Shown piece after piece: positions 24,001 through 34,811 of a DNA stretch of 64,000 bases. The position numbers and the translations under genes are program-made. Under the pieces are notes generated by a model. The model was not told the DNA's origin. It saw nothing but the letters and a program-made list of their open reading frames with translations, and did no database searches. The first letter of the stretch is position 1. Each line of letters opens with the position of its first letter. The stretch is from Megalobrama amblycephala (Eukaryota > Chordata > Actinopteri > Cypriniformes > Xenocyprididae), in assembly GCF_018812025.1 (NCBI RefSeq), contig NC_063045.1:61486839-61550838 (forward strand), written 5' to 3'.

Positions 24001-27000
24001 TGGTTGGCGGAAACATGCCTGATGAGTCAAACGCATTTAAAAACAATATAGAGCAGGATCTGACTGGATTATTAGACTGTAATATTATTACATTAGATTA
24101 TTTGTTTACATTAACATGCAAAATATTACGAAAAAGACAACAAAAAGATGCATTATGGGCCTGGAATAGAGACAGACAGGAGCGTTACTGACAGACTGGG
24201 AAGAGAGGAGCTGCAACAATGAGGAAAATAATATGAAAACCTGCCCAAAAACATCATCTTTAACATCAGCTCTACTAGTACACACTGATTAGTGAAGCGG
24301 TCACTTGTCTGAGGGGAAGTTTTATACCTGGGGCAGGTGTGGCAAGAAAACTGGGGTTTGGTAGGGGGCTGCCGACAGGCATTGGGGATCCTACAATCAC
24401 AGCAGACTACAGATTAGACATTAGTCAACACTCACAGCTTCTAGTGTGTGATTCCACATGGTTAATGGTTACAACAAGATTATTGTGTGGCATGCTGAAT
24501 TGCTTCTCACCTGGTACAGGAGAGCTGAAGAGCGGGCCGACGTTACTGGGTGCAGAGATGGCAGATGGGAAACGCATCTGAGCCTCTCCACCGTACCTGC
24601 ATAGAAACACCTCAAAACGTCAAATCAGGCTGAGCAACGTATAAATACTCGCAATACTAGGGCCCTATGAAATCCGTTTTATTTTTTTCCCAAATTATGT
24701 TTTTTCCGTTTTAATTTTTCTGGATTCTGTTTTTAAATTTTTTTTGACTCCATTTTAAATTTTGTTTTGGTTAAATTAAATTTTAGTAATCAAAAAGCAT
24801 GTCAAATTTTCCAACAATTTATTAAAAGTTTAACAACTTTTTTTATTTTTTTAGGGCCCTATGATATATGTTTTATTCTTTCCCCTCAAAATTTTATTTA
24901 TTTATTTATTCTGTTTTCTGGATTCCATTTTAATGGTTAAATTAAATTTTAGTAATCAAAAAGCATGTCAAATTTTCCAACAATTTATTAAAAGTTTAAC
25001 AAAAAAATTAAAATATTTTAGGGCCCTATGATATACATTTTATTCTTTCCCCTCAAATTATTACTTTTTTTTTTTTTTACCAAATTCCGTTTTTTTCCGT
25101 TTTAATTTTTCTGGATTCCGTTTTTTTCTGGTTTTAATTTTTTTTGACTCCATTTTAAATTTTGTTTTGATTAAATTAAATTTTAGTAATCAAAAAGCAT
25201 GTCAAATTTATTAAAAGTTTAACAATTTTTTTTTATTTTTTTAGGGCCCTATGATATACGTTTTATTCTTTCCCCTCAAAATTTTATTTATTTATTTATT
25301 TATTTATTTTTTTTTTTTTTTACCAAATTCTGTTTTCTGGATTCCATTTTAATGGTTACATTAAATTTTAGTAATCAAAAAGCATGTCAAATTTTCCAAC
25401 AATTTATTAAAAGTTTAACAAAAAAAAATTTAATATTTTAGGGCCCTATGATATATATTTTATTCTTTCCCCTCAAATTTTTATTTTATTTTATTTTTTT
25501 ACCAAATTCCGGTTTTTTTCCGTTTTAATTTTTCTGGATTTCGTTTTCTTCCATTTTTTTTTTTACTCCATTTTAATGGTTAAATTAAATTTTAGTAATC
25601 AAAAAGCATGTCTAATTAATTAAAAAGATGAATCTTGTCCAATTTACCAACAATTTTTTTAAAGTTTAACAAAACAAATAAAATAAATTTTTTAGGGCCC
25701 TATGATATACGTTTTATTCTTTCCCCTCAAATTTTATTTATCATCAAATTCTGTTTTCTGGATTCCATTTTAATGGTTTAATTACATTTTAGTAATCAAA
25801 AAGCATGTCAAATTTTCCAACAATTTATTAAAAGTTTAACAATTTTTTTTATTTTTTTAGGGCCCTATGATATATGTTTTATTCTTTCCCCTCAAATTTT
25901 TTTTTTTTTTTAACCAAATTCTGTTTTCTGGATTCCATTTTAATGGTTACATTAAATTTTAGTAATCAAAAAGCATGTCAAATTTTCCAACAATTTATTA
26001 AAAGTTTAACAAAAAAAATTAAATATTTTAGGGCCCTATGATATACATTTTATTCTTTCCCCTTAAAATTTTTATTTTATTTTATTTTTTTACCAAATTC
26101 CGTTTTTTTTTCCGTTTTAATTTTTCTGGATTTCGTTTTCTTCCATTTTTTTTTTTTACTCCATTTTAATGGTTAAATTAAATTTTAGTAATCAAAAAGC
26201 ATGTCTAATTAATTAAAAAGATGAATCTTGTCCAATTTACCAACAATTTTTTAAAAGTTTAACAAAACAAATAAAATAAATTTTTTAGGGCCCTATGATA
26301 TACGTTTTATTCTTTCCCCTCAAATTTTATTTATCATCAAATTCTGTTTTCTGGATTCCATTTTAATGGTTTAATTACATTTTATTAATCAAAAAGCAAG
26401 TCTAATTAATTGAATTATTAAAAACAACAATATTTATTAATTAAAAAAAATATATATTTTTATGAAATTATTAGTTTTTTCAGAAATTCTGTTGTGTATT
26501 TTAATTTTTCCGGCAATCAAATGAACGCATACCATTTAATTTATCTTTTAATCATGAAATTAAACTTTTTTGTCAAACAATGTGCTGCACAACAGAGCTT
26601 TACCGTTAAAATTAAAACATGGAAGAAAAACTGAGATTACTCCTTAAAAATATAGTTTTAATAATTTATTATTAAATTAATTTATCTAAATTCTACTGTA
26701 CAACAGTAATATGTTTGTCAAGTTAAATCGAACTTTTATTTTGACGGTTTGCCTAGAGCTTTGAGTTTCTCTGTGTTTATGACGGTAGTTTTCTCAAACG
26801 AAGCGGTTAAATGCTGATGAAGTGACTTTCAGAGCGGCTCTGGAGATGAATTCATGCGTTCATATAGTGAGGCGACAGAGGACGAAAACACCGCGAGCGT
26901 CGCACGTGCTTCAGCGTGCGTGCGCGGCGGTGTGAGGTAAATGAACCCACGTTTCTGCATCATTCAGAGGCACACAGACATGCAGGATTCATGTCTTTCT

Positions 27001-30000
27001 GCGGTCTAATATTCACGGACACTAGTCTGTATGGCGATTTGATTTAAGTGTACTGACCTGATTTAAATTCATCAAAAATTTGACAAATTCCGTGACATTC
27101 CGCGTTATACACTAAATTCCGTTTTTATGACTGAATTCCGCGATTCCGTCCGCGTTTTCTGCATCGCGGAACTCATAGGGCCCTACAATACTTCCATGAC
27201 GATTTTGTTGGCCATATAAAATTAAGAAACATTGCATATCTGACCTGAAGAAGGCTCGAGTGGCCCATACAGACACCTCTCGATCACTCGCTGCGGTGGA
27301 ACAGGCCAAGATGAGCGCCGTGGCACACGCCTGCTCTTCCTGTGAAGAGAGGTGAATATTTATTATCAAACACAATAATGTCACGATATTAAAAGAATAA
27401 GCATGACGACACGTACCCTGTGCAGCTTAAAGAACCTCTCGATCTCCTCGCTCTCGCCTCCGGCGCTGCTCACCAGCAGGTGGCGCAACTGATCCACCGG
27501 CCTCAGCTTGTGGAAGATGTGACTCCCCTGCAGACGGTAAAGCAAACAGTAAGAAGAAGAACATGAAGGATATCACACGGATGTCATCAACGGGAAGATA
27601 AATCACCTGAGCGGACAAGAGAACAAATTTCTGGGGCGGGATGTTGTGCTGCTGAACCACTAAAGGAGAATCAGTGACCGGAATGAGGTCTTTATTCAGA
27701 GGAGTGAGGATTCTGGGAGATTTCGTCTCCTCGATTGAACACAGAGCCCACGAGTGACCGTCCACATTCACCGTCATCTGAAGGAACAAGACAAAAAACA
27801 TGGGCGTCAGAGCGGCATCTTAATGCAAGATATATCGGTAACATTTTTAATGTCATCATTATCGGCCAGATAAGAAAATTTGGCTGAAATATTAAAGATG
27901 ATAAATAATGGATTATTTCCTTCAGATGCAAAACTGTCTGCCATGATGACTTTGAATTACTTGAAATATCATTGAAATATGATTCAGTGCAACATGTGCA
28001 GCGAGAGTTCGTTATATCGGCTCCAAAATATTATAATGAGAACATTATAATTGTGTGTTTAGGACATGACTTTTGTTTTTGTAATCATCAGGCTCTCAAA
28101 AATTACATAAAAATTTGGATGTAGATTTATCGGCCAATATATCGGTTTTCAAATATAAATAATTATCGGTTATCAAAATTTTCATATCAGTGCATCCCTA
28201 GCTTGTACTTTTTCCTCCATAGAGTTATAACATATTGCATATATGTATTTCTATTTCTATTGTTTTTATTAGTTTGTGTTTGTTTTTATTTCATCATTTT
28301 TTAATCTGTGGTTTGTATGCAATGCCACAATTCTCAGTTGCTGTAGATATTGTAAAACTATGGTTTTCTTATAACTATATTGTTATTTGCATGGTTTTTA
28401 AATCAAATTTAAGACTTTAAGACCTGCACAAATTAAATTAATACTGTATGCAGGGTTGAGAAAGATCAAGTCAAAGCATAAAAAGACAATTTAAACAAAA
28501 TTTACAGTTTAAATCATACAGATAGACAAAAACAAAAAGGTTTAAAAAATTACAAACCTAACATTTCAGTTTTTTAACTTTTTTTTTTTAAAGAAAAAGG
28601 ATGTCAAAATTAAAAAGCATTATATTTATATTAATTTAAAATATTACTTAAAGGTGCACTATGTAATATTTTCTGTCCACTAGAGGTCGCTAGAGGTCTA
28701 TTCAAAACAAAGGCATAGCTTGATGACGGCAAGTTTGAAACTGAGTTTAACAAGTTTAAAACTGCAATTTTCTCACGATTTACAAATATTCTAAGTACTC
28801 AAGTGAACAAAATATATAACACTGGCCTAGTGGTTTAGATATTTTACTGCAAAAATATTATATATTGCACCTTTAATATGGTTTAATATTCACATTAAGT
28901 CATATCGCGATTGCTGATTTCTGTCTTCAGAATTTAAGACCTCTTAAAGTGATAATTAAGAATTTTCTTATATCATTTAAGACTTTTTATGGCCTTAAAT
29001 TTGATAAATCTGAATTTAAGACTTAAGGACTTTAGACATACTGAACGACGTGACATTTATTCACATCACATGTTAACAAAGAGGTAGGGTTATGCTCACG
29101 GGACACAGCAGTTATTCACAATCACAAAAGTTTAGTATTTGCATGCGTTTTAAGCCGTCTTTTATTCGCACACTGTTCTGACACGTGCTTTTCTGACAGC
29201 ATACACCCGAAGCGCACACTAACAGCCCGTGTGAGTACTGAACTAAGTTATCTATAGTGTCTTATTGTGCTTAAACCGGTAAATATACACAAGGTTTGGC
29301 AGAAAACCAGATGCGTGACTGTATATTAGATCCGTGCATGCGGTCTTAAAGGGACAGCAGCCTAATAAACCTTGTCATTAATGTTAAACAGCAAAAGAGA
29401 GAAAATCACTTACTGCTCTTCACCCAATAACTTTAATAAGAATAAATGTATATATAATTTACACAGTAAAGTCTATGTAGTGTTTTATTTTTACATTTGT
29501 TTATTAAATTTCTTGCTTGAATGCTATTAAATACACCTACTGTGAAAAAAATAAAAGCACTGTTTATTTCATTTGTATATTTTACGTTGTATTTGTAATG
29601 TGCATCTTTGTTCTTATTTTTAATAACGAAGATAAAATAATGAAAGATTTTCATGTTCGCCCACCCTTACTTTGGCCTAAACGGTCTGTCATTCTTTTTC
29701 CATTTACATTTTGTTACCATATAAGGCTACATTTTTTAAAATAGGGAAATTAGTTTGGCTGTACTGCTCAGTCATTTGCAAAATAGTAAAATCAACCTGA
29801 CCTGCGCTTCCATGAGGGGCTTTTTAAATGGAAATGAATCGTGGTTGATGCACCACAGAACATCGTTGTCTTCCGTCTCAGACGAGGCCATCAGCAAAAC
29901 ACCTTTACTGTACAGAGCCTTGTGTACTTTAGCTGGTTTCTGGAGTGTGGAGGACGCAGAGAATCCGGGCGGCAGACGCACATGCACCAGCGCCAGGATG

Positions 30001-32984
30001 CAGGGCCGGGCCGGGACGTGTTTGGCGTTGGGCGGAGCAAAAGGGATGGTGCTAAAGTAAAGACGCACACCTGCACAACACACAGAAACACAACTATATG
30101 TACACAGATCAATGCTTCATTAGTCTGCATTTATAAATGATGTGTTCATACCAGCATGAGTGACGGCCAACAGCTGACAGTCTGACGACTCGGAGCGATC
30201 GATAACTGCGATCTGAACGATGGGTTTGAACACGGAGCGATCGATCGTCCTGCAAAAATGATGCAATGACACATTAACATGATAATGATAAATGCATTAT
30301 ACAGGTGAATTACAATTTAACAAGAAAAACACTATTAGTAATCATATCGGTGTAAAGCAATATGATCAATTTAATTAATTTTACATTTATTAAGGATAAT
30401 GATGCATTTATTATTAATAATAAAATTATATTTTATTTTAAAAATAAACTAATATTATTAATAATAATTACTAAAATAATATAATGTAGGGAGTGCACTA
30501 TATATCGGTGACCATATCGTTTTTGACCAATATTAGTATTTTGCAATACATTTAAAAAAAGATAAAGATACATCTATTATTTAATGATTTATTTTAAAAA
30601 TAAAATATTAATAATTAGTAAAATAATGTAATTATTATTTTTCCAATTATTTTTTAAATTTATTATTATATTATTAATATTAAAATAATGTTAATTATTA
30701 TTAATTATATATAATGTTAATAATTATTTTTAACATTATTGATGATGATTAATTAATATAACATATTATAATATTATTAATATCAATAATTATAAAATAA
30801 AAAAGTACAAATATAAATTAATGAAAACAAATGAATACTTATAATACTTTCAAAAATGTATAATTTTTTTTTTACATTCAAAGATTTATTTATATAAACA
30901 ACATTATAATACTACTAATAATATCAATAATTATTATTAAAAAATAAATATACAATTTTAAATTAATAAAAACAAATGAACATAATACTTATTTATATTA
31001 AATATTTTTACAAGTATTAAAAATTAATTTATATAACATTATAATACTATTAATAATATCATGATTATTATAAAATAAAATGTACAATTATAAATTAATA
31101 AAAACAAATGAATATTTATAATACTTACAAAAAATTTGATTTGATGAAAATTTACATGTATTAAAATCAATTTAAATAATACTATTAATGAAATTATTAT
31201 AAAATAAAAAAATAAATGTACAATTATAAGTTAATAAAAACAAATGAATACTTTTAATACTTACAAAAATGCATATTAAAGATAATATATTGATCCTTAT
31301 TTTATCATTCAAATTGGTTATCAGCTATCTATTTATCAGCCAAAATATTTCTACATGCACATCCACGCAGAAAGCGCAGGCGAAGCTCTACCTGGCGATG
31401 TTTCCAGCTGCCGAGACGATGGAGCTCTGAGACATGGCGGCGACTCGACTCATTCCCTGCCCATCAGCGCCGAGATCATACACCTGACGGACACGAGAAC
31501 ACATTAGGACGCCACTCAAAACCGTAAACACCACAGCATGTGATTCATTATCAGAGCACACACCTGCAGAACACCCTTCTCTGAGCGCGTGTATAAAATG
31601 TGCTGTGAATTGTCAACAGCAATTTGGACGACGGGATCTGCAACAAACGACGAGATTCAAATGAGAAACATGACACGAAAGCACAATGTTCATCTGCTGA
31701 ATGACGTTCCTACCGTCCTCAGAGAAGGAGAACTGCAGCAGTGACGGGATGAGGAAGGACAGGCTGCTCTTGGAGTGGTTGATCTTCCTGCAGCGCTGAC
31801 TGAACCAGCCCGCTTCAGCCTGATAGGCGATCTCGTACAGGCAGCCGTCTTTCCCCGCCATGAAGATCCGGCCCACGTCCGTGGAGGTGACGGCCAGCAG
31901 GTAGGTGTTATCCGTGGGGATGGAATAGAGAGGATCCGGCAGAAGCTGCATGGCTCCTGACATGCTGTCATTCAAACCTGCTGGAGGGTTGAGAATAAAT
32001 CCTGTGTGAACACTATGGCTGTGACGATGATATAAAGTGAATCTCAATAAAGATGTTGCTTTAACATTTATGTAAATATATCCTCATATCTAGGGTGTGC
32101 GATATATACTGTCTGCAAAGAAATTATGGTTTTTGAGGAAAACATTCCAGGATTTTTCTCCATATAGTGGACTTCACTGGGGTTCAACGGGTTCAAATGT
32201 CAGTTTCAGTGCAGCTTCAAAGAGCTCTACATGATCCCAGACGAGGAATAAGAGTCTCATCTAGAGAAACCATCGGCCATTTTTTAAAAAAATAAATAAA
32301 AAATTATATACTTTTTAACCACAAATGCTTGTCTTGCACTGCTCTGTGACATAATCATGTTGGAAAGGTCATGGAAAAACCACGGTAGGATGAAAAACTC
32401 ATTTTCTCCAACTTCAAAATCATCCAACATTGTTGTTTTACCTTTTTTTGTAAAGAAATTTGATTTAGTCTTTGACGTTCGCTTTGTAAACACTGGATCG
32501 GTACTTCCACCTACATCACGTGTGACCTTTCCAACATGATTACGTCATGCGTGGAGCATCACAGAGCAGTGCAAGATGAGCATTTGTGGTTAAAAAGTAT
32601 AAAATTTTTAGTATTTTTAGAAAATGACTGATGGTTTCTCTAGATAAGACTCGTATTCCTCGTCTGGGATCATGTAGAGCTCTTTGAAGCTGCACTGAAA
32701 CTGACATTTGGACCTTCAACCCGTTGAACCCCAGTGAAGTCCACTATATGGAGAAAAATCCTGGAATGTTTTCCTGAAAAACCTTCATTTCAAGAGAAGA
32801 CATGAACATCTTGGATGACATAGGGGTGAGTAAATTATCAGTAAATAGTGTGAACTAGCCCTTTAAATAAAAGTGAAACATGTATTTGTCCTATTGTTTG
32901 TAAATTGATTTTGCTCTTATTTGCAGTAAAAAATAAAAATAATAATATTTTTATTATTATTATTTTATTATTTATATATATATA

Positions 32985-33046
<62 letters not shown>

Positions 33047-33048
33047 TG

Positions 33049-33083
<35 letters not shown>

Positions 33084-33125
33084 TTGAGTATATTTAGTAT
33101 AATTTTTAGTATTTATTATAATTTA

Positions 33126-33200
<75 letters not shown>

Positions 33201-34749
33201 GAGATGCACCGATACTAAATTTCTCTGCTGATACCGATTGCCGATTATTCAGAATGATATCGGCCGATACCAATAGTTTGGTTTTTCTTAAGGAAAAAAA
33301 ATCTCTCCCAAATAATGTTGCAAATTATACAGGGAACCTCTCATTTCATACACTATAATATTAGAGGATACAATTAACCGCAGAGGTATTATATTCAGCT
33401 GCTGTTTATTTTCAGATATAATAATTACACTCGAATAAACACTGAAACGTTTGTATTAGTATCACAAAAGGTAGTTTCATAAGCACTTGTTGTCTTCATG
33501 GCAAATTTACACAAACATAATTATTAAGAGTAAATAAGCTCCTCTCTAGTGTTTTTTATATATTGATAGCCAAGGAACTGTGAACACTGGAAAACATTCC
33601 TGAGGTAAATTTGACATTGTTCACAAGCTGTTTTATTGATGTCTTTAATAAAGTGATTACATGAGACATGATACATTCCGGTAAGTTGTACTATATCTTT
33701 CAAGATGTAGTTGTCTATGTTTCTTCAGTAGAACACAAATTATGATTTTTAACTCCAACCGTTCCGTCTGTCATCAAATAATGCAAGTGAATGGGAACAT
33801 AACAGTAAATAAAACTTTTAGACAAGTCCAAATTAAACCCTGAGCTCGTGACGACACATTGATGTCCTAAGACAAGAAACGATCGGTTTGTGCGAGAAAC
33901 CGAACAGTATTTATATCATTTTTTTACCTCTAATACACCACTATGTCTAATATAGTGATGTCTCGCTCTCATTGAAGTATGTTCGTGAGACATCACTGCC
34001 GCTGTCAGAGCGCGATCAGACCAAATGAATCGAGTGATGAATGCAGTTGGACATAGTGGTGTATTAGAGGTAAAAAATTATATAAATACTGTTCGGTTTC
34101 TCACACAAACCGATCGTTTCGTGTCTTAAGACTCAATGTGTCGTCACGAGCCGCAGGGTTTAATTTGATTTGTCTAAGCAAGCTTTATTTACTCTTATAT
34201 TCCAAGTTCCCGCTGACTTGCATTATACCACTGACAGACGGCAACGGTTGCAGTTAAAAATCATCATTTGTGTTCTACTGAGAAACAAAGTCATCACCTT
34301 GGATGCGCTGGGGGTAACGATAAACCATTTATTTTTGTGAACTTCCCTTTAATAAAGTGAACATGAGACACGATACATCCGGTAAGTGACTAATCTTTCA
34401 ACATACCTTTTAATGATCATGCATGTTTTTGGAGATATAACTTGTATTGAACGCCATTTATTGTTTGAATTTCATGATAAAATGGACAGAATTTGAAAAC
34501 TGAAACTTTCATTTTTATCAGAAGTAACAAAGATTTTTGTGATTATTGGATGGGAGGCGCTACAGATAATATCTGATGTAGGAAAAAAACAAAAAAAACG
34601 CAGACCTGGCTTGAACTACGGGTGATTCATAGGATCAAAAAGAGCCTGCTTTAACGTCACTATTTTTAAACTGTTAATGCATTAAAATTCAACACAAGAG
34701 TGATTTTCTTCACACACAGTATGTATAAGTTGAAGTCTGAACATGTCTC

Positions 34750-34811
<62 letters not shown>

